Counted from the first letter of the stretch, positions 1-7,122 are shown. The stretch: 14,534 nt of DNA from an uncultured Collinsella sp. (GCA_905197385.1 CAJJYO010000016.1:1-14534), one strand, 5' to 3'. The notes: generated by a model from the letters alone, not told the origin. Program-made: numbers and translations.

Positions 1-1659
1 AACATTGACAGCGACGCTCCCTGCGGTATCGGCCACACCCGTTGGGCCACCCACGGCAAGCCCTCCGTCGTTAACGCTCACCCCCACACCAGCTGCGACG
101 GTCGTATCGCCATCGTCCACAACGGCATCATCGAGAACTTCGCCGAGCTGCGCGAAGAGCTGGAGGGCCGCGGCCATCACTTTAAGAGCGAGACCGATAC
201 CGAGGTCTTCGCGCATCTGATCGAAGAGGCTTATGTCGAGACGCACGACCTGATGGCCTCCGTGCGCGAGGCTTGCACCCACGTGGTCGGTGCCTATGGT
301 CTGGCCGCCGTGTGCGCTGACGAGCCCGGCGTGATCGCCGTGGCCCGCAAGGATTCCCCGATCGTAGTCGGCGTGGGCGAAACCGGTTCCTATGTTGCTT
401 CCGATGTCATCGCGCTCATCGACGCCACCCGCGATGTCGTGGTGCTCGAGGACGGTCAGTTTGCCAAGCTCACGCCCGCAGGCGTCGAGTACACCGACGA
501 GGCTGGCAACGTTATCGAGCCCAAGGTCACCCACATCGACTGGGACCTGGACATGGCAGAAAAGGGCGGTTATCCCGACTTTATGCTCAAGGAAATCCAC
601 GAGCAGCCGCGCGTCGTGCGCGACACGCTGGTCGGTCGTATGACGCCGGCCGGCGAGCTTGACATCGACGAACTGGGCCTTTCGCTCGAGGAGCTCAACG
701 ATATCGATCGCGTCTACGTGATCGCCTGCGGCACCAGCTACCATGCTGGACTCATTGCTAAGAATCTCATTGAGGGCTGGGCTCGCATCCCCACCGAGGT
801 TGAGGCGGCCAGCGAGTTCCGCTATCGCAATCCCATCATCACGCCGACGACGCTTGTCGTGGCCGTGTCCCAGTCGGGCGAGACGGCCGACACCCTTGCC
901 GCCATTCGCGACGCGCGCATCAAGGGCGCCAAGGTCTTCGGCATCACCAACGTGGTGGGCAGCCCCGTGGCGCGTGAGAGCGACGGCGTCATCTACACCA
1001 AGGCCAACAAGGAGATCGCGGTCGCCTCGACCAAGAGCTTCATCGGCCAGGTCGTGAGCCTTACGCTGCTGGCTTTGCTGTTGGCGCAGGTTAAGTACCG
1101 TCTGACCACAAAGCAGGCGCGCATGCTGTTCCGCGAGCTTTCCGATACGGCCGAGCAGATCCAGTGGATTTTGGATACCCAGACCGAGGCCGTTCATGAG
1201 GCCGCCCTGCTGTGCAAGGACGCGCAGTCGGCGCTGTTCGTGGGCCGCGGCATGGGTGCCGCTATTTCCTACGAGGGCGCGCTCAAGCTCAAAGAGGTCA
1301 GCTACTTGCACGCCGAGGCCTACGCCGCCGGCGAGATGAAGCATGGCCCCATTGCCCTGATCGACCCGGGCTTCCCTGTCATCGCTGTGGCCACCAAGAG
1401 TGCCACCTACGACAAGACCGTGTCGAACCTTATGGAGTGCAAGGCGCGCGGCGCCAAGGTCATCGTTGTTGCCACCGAGGGCGACGAGGAGATCAACAAG
1501 ATCGCCGACTGCATCATTCGCGTGCCGGCAGTCCGCGACGTGTTCAGCCCCATCACGGCGAGTGTCCCGCTGCAGCTGCTCGCCCGCGAGGTCGCCATCC
1601 TGCGCGGTTGCGACGTTGACCAGCCCCGAAACCTCGCCAAGAGCGTCACGGTAGAGTAA
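1..1659 (+). CDS. glmS: Glutamine--fructose-6-phosphate aminotransferase (isomerizing), 5'-truncated by the window edge
   Basis: GlmS makes glucosamine-6-phosphate from fructose-6-phosphate and glutamine, the first step of the UDP-GlcNAc branch that feeds peptidoglycan. The frame is open from base 1, so the start lies outside the window. The fragment begins just before the glutaminase motif GIGHTRWATHG. Compared with E. coli GlmS, where that Arg is residue 73, about 59 N-terminal residues are missing, including the catalytic Cys. The 552 residues present cover most of the glutaminase domain (HNGIIENF visible) and both SIS sugar-isomerase domains. Visible motifs are CGTSYHAG, SQSGETADT, ASTKSF, EGALKLKEVSYLHAEAYAAGEMKHGP and the C-terminal DQPRNLAKSVTVE ending normal for the family. 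The apparent ATG at 253 is internal, because homology continues upstream of it. A strong terminator follows. Identification is firm. Confidence 0.97.
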   Translation, partial: NIDSDAPCGIGHTRWATHGKPSVVNAHPHTSCDGRIAIVHNGIIENFAELREELEGRGHHFKSETDTEVFAHLIEEAYVETHDLMASVREACTHVVGAYGLAAVCADEPGVIAVARKDSPIVVGVGETGSYVASDVIALIDATRDVVVLEDGQFAKLTPAGVEYTDEAGNVIEPKVTHIDWDLDMAEKGGYPDFMLKEIHEQPRVVRDTLVGRMTPAGELDIDELGLSLEELNDIDRVYVIACGTSYHAGLIAKNLIEGWARIPTEVEAASEFRYRNPIITPTTLVVAVSQSGETADTLAAIRDARIKGAKVFGITNVVGSPVARESDGVIYTKANKEIAVASTKSFIGQVVSLTLLALLLAQVKYRLTTKQARMLFRELSDTAEQIQWILDTQTEAVHEAALLCKDAQSALFVGRGMGAAISYEGALKLKEVSYLHAEAYAAGEMKHGPIALIDPGFPVIAVATKSATYDKTVSNLMECKARGAKVIVVATEGDEEINKIADCIIRVPAVRDVFSPITASVPLQLLAREVAILRGCDVDQPRNLAKSVTVE

Positions 1660-1684
1660 TTGGTTCCGCCGTTCTAGCGACTAA

Positions 1685-1722
1685 GGCCCAGCTCCGCATC
1701 AAGACGGAGCCGAGCCTTTTTT
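1685..1722 (+). terminator. Rho-independent terminator of glmS
   Basis: The core stem is GCTCCG/CGGAGC (1691-1696 with 1705-1710) and has an 8-base loop. An outer imperfect extension pairs GGC with GCC. It is followed directly by TTTTTT at 1717-1722, and lies about 30 bases after the glmS stop. Confidence 0.88.
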
Positions 1723-1738
1723 GCATTTGACCAGATAA

Positions 1739-1775
1739 AACCTACCAAAATGAACCTGTCCCTTTTTGGCAGGTT
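1739..1775 (-). repeat. REP-like hairpin element abutting the GntR stop codon
   Basis: The arms 1739-1750 (AACCTACCAAAA) and 1764-1775 (TTTTGGCAGGTT) pair at 11 of 12 positions around a 13-base loop. Read on the minus strand, the element begins with the TAA stop of the GntR gene. It continues CCTGCCAAAAAGGGACAG, reaches the second arm and ends in TTTTATC, so it could also terminate GntR transcription. The element at 11425-11456 has the same architecture and the same AAGGGACAG core but different stems. A palindromic element mobilised in trans (REP/RAYT type) is an inference; no transposase is in the window. Confidence 0.6.
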
Positions 1776-2505
1776 AGCGGAGCTTGCTGGTCTCGAAGTA
1801 CTCGGGGAACTGGTCCAGAACCTCGGTTTGGTTGCGGAACATCATGTGCAGGTGCTTGCTGACCAAAAAGCTCGCTTCGATGGGGTCGCGACCGGCGATA
1901 GCGCGGCGAATCTGCTTGTGCTCGTTCACGATGTCCTGATTGTCGAGAACTTGCGTGGCGGCGCGCAGCCAGCGGAAGCGCTCCAGGTCGGCATTGGTCT
2001 CTTCGAGCCACGACCACACGGTGCTGCGACATGCGATGCTAAAAATCATGTGATGCATGAGGTTGTCGCTCAAAAAGAAGCCGATGCGATCCTCTTCGGC
2101 CATGGCCTTTTCCTGCAGCACGATGGCGCGGTCGAGCTGCTCGATGCCGGCCGACGTGGCGCGCGCACAGCACTCCACAATCACCTGCTTTTCCAGATGC
2201 TCGCGGATGTAACAAGCACTCTCGGCAAGGGTGAGGTTGATGGGTGAGACGTAGGTGCCGCTCTGGGGCACGGTGCGCACCAGGCCTTCCTGCGCCAAGC
2301 GAACCAAAGCCTCGCGCACGGGCGTGCGCCCCATATCCAGGTCGTCGCAAAGTTGCTTGACGCCCAGCTTTTCGCCCGGCTTGTAGTCCAGGTAGACGAT
2401 TTTGCGTCGAATGGTGTGGTAGGACTGGTCCTGTAGGCTCGTTTCCTGCTCGCCGACATGCATCGATTCTTCCATAGCGCCTCGCAACTGTTCTATCAAA
2501 CTCAT
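1774..2505 (-). CDS. GntR-family transcriptional regulator, FadR/FCD subfamily
   Basis: This is a DNA-binding repressor or activator that probably senses a small organic acid or a metabolite of its target pathway. Residues 24-85 form the winged helix-turn-helix: QSYHTIRRKIV, then PGEKLGVKQLCDDLDMGRTPVREALVRLAQEGLV, ending in the wing SGTYVSPI. Residues 95-225 form an all-helical FCD domain. Its candidate metal ligands are D147, H151, H196 and H218, as in metal-binding FCD proteins. The given ATG at 2505 has no visible Shine-Dalgarno. The internal ATG at 2475 follows GCGAGGCGCT and is a plausible alternative, so 10 residues at the N-terminus are uncertain. The gene is divergent from the YeiH-like gene 163 bases away, which is the usual arrangement for a regulator and its target. 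The ligand is unknown. Confidence 0.92.
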   Translation of the reverse strand: MSLIEQLRGAMEESMHVGEQETSLQDQSYHTIRRKIVYLDYKPGEKLGVKQLCDDLDMGRTPVREALVRLAQEGLVRTVPQSGTYVSPINLTLAESACYIREHLEKQVIVECCARATSAGIEQLDRAIVLQEKAMAEEDRIGFFLSDNLMHHMIFSIACRSTVWSWLEETNADLERFRWLRAATQVLDNQDIVNEHKQIRRAIAGRDPIEASFLVSKHLHMMFRNQTEVLDQFPEYFETSKLR

Positions 2506-2668
2506 ATGTCAGTTGTTAATTATGCCGCGAATCAGCTCTCCGCGGTGGGTAATTCGGCTGTCGCCCGAGAACTATTGCGGCATCTTAGTCTGTGTTTGCG
2601 CAAGGCTGCGCTCAATGTTGCCGTATCATAAGCCGTCGCAAACGTGAAAGAGAAAGAAGGAATCCCAT
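2506..2668. promoter_or_regulatory. Divergent GntR/yeiH control region with spaced dyad
   Basis: This 163-base gap must hold both divergent promoters. An exact 7-base dyad ATGCCGC (2522-2528) and GCGGCAT (2577-2583) spans about 60 bases. A second dyad, CCGCG...CGCGG, lies inside it around 2525-2545. I could not pick convincing -35/-10 pairs. The yeiH-like gene has an AGAAGG-type ribosome site before ATG 2669. Operator function is inferred from position only. Confidence 0.35.
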
Positions 2669-3703
2669 ATGCACCTGGCAAATATCGTACGCGAGCGCTG
2701 GAAGGGTGTCTTGTTCTGCCTGATCATCGCTATCCCCGCAACGCTGCTCGGCAAACAGATTGAGGTGGTCGGTGGGCCGGTATTCGCCATCCTCTTTGGC
2801 ATGGTCCTGGCGCTCGTCTTTCCCAAGAATCGTCGCGAACAGCTCGCCGCCGGCGTCACCTATACGTCCAAAAAAGTCTTGCAGTACGCGGTTATCCTGC
2901 TTGGCTTTGGCATGAACCTCTCCCAGATTCTGTCCAAGGGCGCCCAGTCGCTGCCGATTATCGTGGCGACGATCTCGACCTCGCTTGTCATCGCCTTTGT
3001 GCTCTGCCGCGTTATGAACGTGCCGGGCAAGATCGCGACGCTTGTGGGTGTGGGTTCGTCGATTTGCGGCGGTTCGGCCATCGCTGCGACCGCGCCCGTC
3101 ATCGATGCCGACGATCGCGAGATTGCCCAGGCCATTTCGGTCATCTTCCTGTTTAACGTTATCGCGGCGCTCGTGTTTCCGACGCTCGGCGGCATGCTCG
3201 GGCTGACCAACGAGGGCTTTGGCCTGTTTGCCGGCACCGCCATCAACGACACCTCGTCGGTAACGGCTGCGGCGAGCGCTTGGGACAGCATGCATCCCGG
3301 CGCCAATGTGCTCGAGAGCGCCACGGTGGTCAAGCTTACCAGGGCGCTGGCCATCATTCCCATCACGCTGGCGCTTGCTTGCTGGCAGATGCATCTGGCG
3401 CGCAAGGCTGGCGGCGACGCTAAGAGCACGTTCTCCCTCAAACGCACGTTTCCCATGTTTGTGCTGTTCTTTGTGCTGGCGAGCGTGATCACTACGGTGT
3501 TTCAGCTTCCCGCGCCCTTTACGGCGCCCATCAAGGAGCTGTCGAAGTTCTTTATTGTGATGGCCATGGCGGCTATTGGTTTTAATACCGATATCGTCGA
3601 GCTGGTCAAAAAGGGCGGCAAGCCCATCGCGCTGGGCTTTTGCTGCTGGATTGGCATTGCGTGCATGAGTTTGGGAATGCAACACGTACTGGGAATCTGG
3701 TAG
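2669..3703 (+). CDS. YeiH-family (UPF0324) membrane protein, putative sulfate exporter
   Basis: This is an integral membrane transporter of the Cons_hypoth698/YeiH family, annotated in databases as a putative sulfate exporter; substrate evidence for the family is thin. Its 344 residues match the usual length. Hydrophobic segments cover roughly residues 12-28, 34-51, 70-88, 94-113, 122-142, 152-178, 185-202, 225-241, 261-279, 290-305 and 318-341. Family hallmarks are the glycine-rich VGVGSSICGGSAIAA at about 127-140, FAGTAINDTSSVTAA at 187-201 and MAAIGFNTD at 300-308. The ATG follows an AAGAAGGAATCCC ribosome site. The divergent GntR regulator probably controls it. A cysE gene lies 9 kb away, but I see no direct sulfur-pathway linkage. 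Family assignment is firm; the substrate is not. Confidence 0.9.
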   Translation: MHLANIVRERWKGVLFCLIIAIPATLLGKQIEVVGGPVFAILFGMVLALVFPKNRREQLAAGVTYTSKKVLQYAVILLGFGMNLSQILSKGAQSLPIIVATISTSLVIAFVLCRVMNVPGKIATLVGVGSSICGGSAIAATAPVIDADDREIAQAISVIFLFNVIAALVFPTLGGMLGLTNEGFGLFAGTAINDTSSVTAAASAWDSMHPGANVLESATVVKLTRALAIIPITLALACWQMHLARKAGGDAKSTFSLKRTFPMFVLFFVLASVITTVFQLPAPFTAPIKELSKFFIVMAMAAIGFNTDIVELVKKGGKPIALGFCCWIGIACMSLGMQHVLGIW

Positions 3704-3733
3704 AGAAGTAGCTTGTTTGCGTGCTGGTTGCTG

Positions 3734-3964
3734 GTGAGCGCATTCTCACGGTGGAGCGATAGGAGCTCTTGCGGGTATGGCTTGTCCGCAGGTTTATAAG
3801 TCCCGAAGAGCTCTTATCGCCCCGCCAGGATGGCGATGCGGGGCAACACCTATACTCGCAGGACGGCGCTTTCTGCCCTATAGTGTTTGGTGAGCAATAT
3901 CGTTCAATTTTGAAACACTCGGTCGTGCGACCGTCGGCGGCTGCATGTCGCCGCGGACAGGGGC
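3734..3964 (+). promoter_or_regulatory. Highly structured leader/intergenic region upstream of the Fis-HTH regulator
   Basis: The 266-base gap after the yeiH-like gene is filled with inverted repeats. They are: GTGAG/CTCAC (3734-3738, 3745-3749); a near-perfect 19-20 base dyad (3756-3775 with 3802-3820, one G-U and one bulge, 26-base loop); ATCGCC/GGCGAT (3816-3821, 3832-3837); GCCCCGC/GCGGGGC (3819-3825, 3838-3844); AACACCTATA/TATAGTGTT (3845-3854, 3879-3887, one bulge) enclosing GCAGGA/TTCTGC; AGTGTTT/AAACACT (3882-3888, 3913-3919); and CGGTCG/CGACCG (3919-3932). Several share bases, so they exclude each other. The downstream gene's GGGGC ribosome site (3960-3964) is complementary to 3819-3823. 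No T-tract terminator and no convincing promoter were found. It could be an RNA switch, a multi-site operator or a decayed repeat. Confidence 0.45.
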
Positions 3965-3969
3965 AAATC

Positions 3970-5187
3970 ATGGATAGCGATGCCAAGCTGAACATCTTGA
4001 CCGAGGCCCTGGCTGCTGCCGGGGCCTCGGCATTGGCAATCGATGCGCGTGGGGACGTCGCGATCTCGACCATGAATGACGCGGCGCTTGAGCGGGATGT
4101 GGCGGCTTTTGTAGCTGAGCGCCTCGACCGTATAGGAGACGGCGCGCGTCTGGTTATGGGGCGTGCGGGTGCGCGCCTGAGCCTGACCGTTCGCCCCACC
4201 GACAAAGAGGGCGGGGGGCTTTGGGTCGTCGTGGTCCGCGAGGTGCGCGGTGCCGCGGCGCATGCGGGCATCGAGTGGCTCAACGCCGACGAAGTTGAGG
4301 CCCGCTACGAATCGAGCGCGTACGGCATCGTTGAGGGGGCGGCCTCGGTGGCTGCGCCGGTTGCAGAGAGTTACGCGCGCGGTGTGCCTCTTATGCTCGA
4401 GGGCGAGCTGGAAGCGGGTCAGATCGAGATCGCCAAGCGCCTCTATCTGGACGGTCCTTTTGCCGATCAGCCCTTTGTTTCCGTTGCGCTCGATGAGCTC
4501 ACCGAGCGCGGTTGGCGCCATGTACTCAAAAGCGTCGAATCGCCGTTGTTCCAAATGGGGCTGACCCTTTGCATTGAGGGCTGGAACGCGGTTGGCCCCC
4601 AGCGCCTCCGCGAGCTGGTCTCCACGATGACCGACACCGCGTTGGCGACGCGCTGCCATGTGGTGCTGACGGCGAATGACATGCCGGGCGGCGGCGAAAG
4701 TGATCAAGCCGCCTTTGTGACCGAGCGCTTCGCCTGTGCGGTGAGCGTCGCGCCGGCAATCGCCGAGCAGGGAGCCGCGTCGACGAAGGTCGCGCGCTAT
4801 TTGGAATATCTCGCTGATGCATTTGGGACGGCAGCGCCCACGCTGTCTGCCGCGGCGACGAAGACGCTCGATGCTTACCGCTGGCCGCGCAACTATCTGC
4901 AGCTCCGCGAGGTCTCGGAACGACTGTATATATTGGTGGGGACGGGCACGGTGGACCGCGCTGTGGCGGAGGAAGTGCTCGCCCAAGAGGACGTGATTAA
5001 GACCGCAACCTTTGGCGCCCCGACGCTTGAAAGTGACCTGTATATCCTGCGACCGCTGGCCGATACCGAGCGAGATATCGCGCATCTGGTTGTAGACCAT
5101 CTCCACGGCAACCGAACCCGTGCGGCGGAGGTGCTGGGCATAAGCCGTACAACGCTGTGGCGCTTGCTGAAGGACGATGACCGTTGA
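3970..5187 (+). CDS. Degenerate sigma54-activator-like (NtrC-type) protein with Fis-type HTH
   Basis: This 405-residue regulator is built like the AAA+ plus Fis parts of bacterial enhancer-binding proteins. Segments that line up with the family are PLMLEGELEAGQIEIAKRLY (140-159, Walker A position), MGLTLCIEGWNAVGPQRLRELV (196-217, Walker B position), CHVVLTANDMP (229-239, sensor I position) and RWPRNYLQLREVSERLYIL (304-322, the family's WPGNVREL motif). The C-terminus, TERDIAHLVVDHLHGNRTRAAEVLGISRTTLWRLLKDDD (366-404), is a good Fis-type DNA-binding domain. The ATPase is ruined: no GxxGxGKE lysine, no Walker B acidic pair, no GAFTGA loop. Residues 1-125 match nothing I recognise. ATG 3970 follows ACAGGGGC; the frame is open upstream but reads as poor protein. 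Probably a sigma54-independent DNA-binding regulator; its ligand and targets are unknown. Confidence 0.8.
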   Translation: MDSDAKLNILTEALAAAGASALAIDARGDVAISTMNDAALERDVAAFVAERLDRIGDGARLVMGRAGARLSLTVRPTDKEGGGLWVVVVREVRGAAAHAGIEWLNADEVEARYESSAYGIVEGAASVAAPVAESYARGVPLMLEGELEAGQIEIAKRLYLDGPFADQPFVSVALDELTERGWRHVLKSVESPLFQMGLTLCIEGWNAVGPQRLRELVSTMTDTALATRCHVVLTANDMPGGGESDQAAFVTERFACAVSVAPAIAEQGAASTKVARYLEYLADAFGTAAPTLSAAATKTLDAYRWPRNYLQLREVSERLYILVGTGTVDRAVAEEVLAQEDVIKTATFGAPTLESDLYILRPLADTERDIAHLVVDHLHGNRTRAAEVLGISRTTLWRLLKDDDR

Positions 5188-5198
5188 GCGAGGCGCCC

Positions 5199-5227
5199 GT
5201 GACCGCACGCGACGCGTGTGCTACAGT
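5199..5227 (+). promoter_or_regulatory. Predicted promoter of the small membrane protein gene
   Basis: A -35-like GTGACC (5199-5204) is followed by a 17-base spacer and an extended -10, TGC-TACAGT (hexamer 5222-5227). It lies 45 bases before the chosen ATG. The match is moderate and comes from reading alone. Confidence 0.4.
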
Positions 5228-5271
5228 CCAAAGCGTTATTGTTTCGATTTGGTTACGGCGTGCGAGGGCAT

Positions 5272-5847
5272 ATGGCTGAGACTTCAAAACCGAGCCGCAG
5301 AAGGCGGAGTGCCGCGCCGGTCAACCGACGCACAACATCGGTGACGTGGGGCAAACACGCCTCGGGGTTTGATGGCTCGTTCAAGCGCACTAAATACGGC
5401 TATCCTTCGGCAAGCGCCCGCTTGGCAATGCAGGCAGAGTCCTCGCTGTGGGGCCGCAAACGCGTGGTGGGCTCAAAGCTCAAGCACGACGGAACGCTCG
5501 GCTACATCAGCCGCGGGGCGGCTCGCCGCAGCGGGCTCAATCCCGCCGGCTGGCATCGCTACGTGCCGATCGTGGCCGCCGTTGCAGTGATCGTCATCGC
5601 GCTCGCTGCGCTCGGATATGCCGGCGGTGGCGCCAACTTGGACGCAATGTTTAAATCGCCCGAGCTCGCGCATGTAGGTACAGAAGTTGTCGAGGGCGCT
5701 CAGGCCCAGACGAGCGTCGCGCCCCAGCGCGGTATCGTTGCGGCGGCCTCCACCATCGCCGATGCGCAAAAGGACGAAGGCAAGCAAGGCGACGACGTCG
5801 AAACGGCCCAGACGAACGAAACGACGACAACGGCGACGTCAATATAA
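5272..5847 (+). CDS. Hypothetical single-pass membrane protein with basic cytoplasmic N-terminus
   Basis: I do not recognise this 191-residue protein. Residues 1-95 are strongly basic (KPSRRRRSAAPVNRR near the start, then GRKRVVGSKLK and RGAARRSG) with few hydrophobic stretches. Residues 97-118 (YVPIVAAVAVIVIALAALGYAG) form one clear membrane helix. Residues 119-191 are low-complexity, rich in Ala, Thr, Gln and Glu, and end in a Thr-rich tail. By the positive-inside rule the N-terminus is cytoplasmic and the tail is outside. The ATG at 5272 is chosen because GAGGG lies 5 bases upstream; the open frame extends to 5218. It follows the Fis-HTH gene by 84 bases, with a possible promoter of its own. 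A role in cell-envelope or nucleoid-membrane contact would be guesswork. Confidence 0.75.
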   Translation: MAETSKPSRRRRSAAPVNRRTTSVTWGKHASGFDGSFKRTKYGYPSASARLAMQAESSLWGRKRVVGSKLKHDGTLGYISRGAARRSGLNPAGWHRYVPIVAAVAVIVIALAALGYAGGGANLDAMFKSPELAHVGTEVVEGAQAQTSVAPQRGIVAAASTIADAQKDEGKQGDDVETAQTNETTTTATSI

Positions 5848-5853
5848 GTTGCG

Positions 5854-5898
5854 AGTGGGGTAGCTAAAATAGCCCCGTCCCAAATTAGCCACCCCGCT
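5854..5898. terminator. Bidirectional hairpin between convergent genes
   Basis: The arms 5854-5866 and 5886-5898 (AGTGGGGTAGCTA with TAGCCACCCCGCT) pair over 13 positions with one G-T and one mismatch. An alternative smaller stem, GCTA/TAGC, sits inside. It is centred between the stop codons of the membrane-protein gene and the nitroreductase gene. There is no strong T-tract on either side, so terminator function is likely but not proven. Confidence 0.55.
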
Positions 5899-5910
5899 GA
5901 CGCTCCTGGG

Positions 5911-6432
5911 TTACCTTACGTAGATGATGTTGTCGCGGCGGGGTTTGGGCTCGGGTAGCGTGTCCTCGGCGTAGCCAAGAATGCAGTTACCGACACCGCG
6001 CAGACTGCCGTCGGCGGGCAGGCCCCAGCTGGCCAGCAGCTCCAGGCCCTCGGGCGAGTCAAAGACCTCATGCGCGCGGTGAATCCAGCACGAATCGACA
6101 CCCAGTGCATAGGCAGCGTTGAGCAAGTTGCCCATAGCGAGCGAGCCGTCTTCCAGATGTGTGGGCACGCTGCGGTCAACCAGCACCACCACAACGGTCT
6201 TGGCGCCATAGAAGGGGTCGCTGTTGCTGCCCATGACCTGGGCGTTGAGCTGTGAGAGACGCTCGACGGTCGCGGGGTCGGTGACGGCGACAAACGTCAC
6301 CGGCTGGCGGCCCATGCCGCTCGGTGCATATTGGCCGGCTTCGATAATACGTGCAAGCTTTTCGGTCTCGACGGGACGATTGCTGTAGTTGCGGCAGCTG
6401 CGACGGTGAATGAGCGCTTCGATAGTCTCCAT
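5911..6432 (-). CDS. Nitroreductase-family FMN oxidoreductase
   Basis: This is an FMN-dependent NAD(P)H oxidoreductase of the nitroreductase fold, acting in the cytoplasm on nitro or quinone-like compounds; the true substrate is unknown. Family features are the N-terminal IEALIHRRSCRNYSNRPVE (FMN phosphate contact RRSxRxY at about 10-16), the AGQYAPSGMGRQP loop at 32-44, the central NLLNAAYALGVDSCWIHRA (102-120) and the terminal GVGNCILGYAE (146-156) before a basic tail. The length of 173 residues is normal. ATG 6432 is chosen over the longer frame (to 6528) because a near-perfect AAGGAGA ribosome site lies just upstream and family homology begins there. It is a single gene, convergent with the membrane-protein gene and divergent from the 96-residue orphan. 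Confidence 0.92.
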   Translation of the reverse strand: METIEALIHRRSCRNYSNRPVETEKLARIIEAGQYAPSGMGRQPVTFVAVTDPATVERLSQLNAQVMGSNSDPFYGAKTVVVVLVDRSVPTHLEDGSLAMGNLLNAAYALGVDSCWIHRAHEVFDSPEGLELLASWGLPADGSLRGVGNCILGYAEDTLPEPKPRRDNIIYVR

Positions 6433-6726
6433 GGTGTCTCCTTGCGGTGGCGTTGCAGATGCCCCGTTCATACCCGTCGGACTCAAACGATAGACGGTCA
6501 ATTGCCCGGCCAAAAGGATAGATTTCAATTGGCAAAGTAGGTTTGCATAAAAGTACCTTCAGAATGTGACAAACAAATGGGATGGTTAAACGTTTTATCC
6601 CGTCTACCCTGCGGTTTTTTACCACTTGCCTAAATGACGAACGCATAACCTCTGATAAAGGTTTTACTAAAGGAGTACCAACGTTTATCAATGCGCCGTG
6701 GTGGCGCCGGGCCAGGAGGTAACATC
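6433..6726. promoter_or_regulatory. Divergent intergenic region between nitroreductase and the 96-aa orphan
   Basis: This AT-rich gap of 294 bases separates two divergent starts. It holds two TCAATTG copies (6498-6504, 6525-6531), a 13-mer AAACGTTTTATCC (6588-6600) found again upstream of ilvE (13217-13229), a related AACGTTTATC near 6680, and a weak AACCT/AGGTT hairpin followed by TTT (6647-6664). I could not find consensus promoters. No convincing gene lies in it. Confidence 0.3.
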
Positions 6727-7017
6727 ATGTTCCAGGCTGGAGATGTCGTCGAGACCGATTTCGAAGGATTTCTGAAGCTGCTGCGTTCCAAGACGCGCGC
6801 TTTCGTGTCGATCAACGATCACGAGTACTACATCACGCACACCGATGGCTATTGGCGTGTTCAGGATTGCGAGGCCCTCAACGACAAGGGCCACTTTACT
6901 GACTGTTCTGAGTTGGTCAACACGGTCTGCGAGGTCGTCGAGCTGCCGTGGATTGCCGGCAAGAGCCTGCATGACAGCTTCTCGGGCGCTACGGTCTATG
7001 AGGCCGTCGCCGCTTAA
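6727..7017 (+). CDS. Small conserved-looking hypothetical protein (96 aa)
   Basis: I do not recognise this 96-residue, acidic, soluble protein. It has no signal peptide, no membrane segment and no Cys pair typical of a metal site. Predicted secondary structure by eye is alpha/beta: FEGFLKLLRSKTRAFVSINDHEYYITHTDGYWRVQDCEALN, then a helical DCSELVNTVCEVVELP and a final strand-like region. An ATG at 6691 is in frame, but ATG 6727 is the start because AGGAGGT lies 6 bases before it. It is monocistronic, with its own strong terminator. The start, stop, ribosome site and terminator together make it a real gene. Confidence 0.85.
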   Translation: MFQAGDVVETDFEGFLKLLRSKTRAFVSINDHEYYITHTDGYWRVQDCEALNDKGHFTDCSELVNTVCEVVELPWIAGKSLHDSFSGATVYEAVAA

Positions 7018-7043
7018 CAGGCAATAAAACCCGATTTTCACGT

Positions 7044-7079
7044 GACCGCTGGCGCCGCCCCCGCGCCGGCGGTCTTTTT
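7044..7079 (+). terminator. Strong Rho-independent terminator
   Basis: The arms GACCGCTGGCGC (7044-7055) and GCGCCGGCGGTC (7063-7074) pair over 12 bases with a single G-T wobble and a 7-base loop. TTTTT follows at 7075-7079. It ends the 96-residue gene 27 bases after its stop. Confidence 0.95.
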
Positions 7080-7122
7080 CAGCCGATAGGCCATAAAAAT
7101 GCACGCATTTGCGGAGAGCCTG

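Noticed and set aside
2612..3685. Long open frame (357 codons) on the minus strand opposite the YeiH-like gene
   Set aside because: It is the antisense shadow of a clear membrane-protein gene, rich in His, Arg and Gln, with no recognisable motif. The same reasoning removes the long minus-strand frames opposite the ABC genes, ilvE and dedA.
3769..3969. Open frame extending the Fis-HTH protein by 67 residues upstream
   Set aside because: It would start at a TTG with no ribosome site, and the translation is arginine-rich and unlike protein. ATG 3970 has a ribosome site. The open frame is expected from GC content.
5911..6528. Longer nitroreductase start 32 codons upstream
   Set aside because: The extra residues are not part of the family fold, and the internal ATG at 6432 has a near-ideal ribosome site.
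6564..6573. ATGTGACAAA matching the left arm of the hairpin at 11425
   Set aside because: There is no TGTCACA partner arm and no GGGACAG core downstream, and it is not at a stop codon. Likely a chance match.
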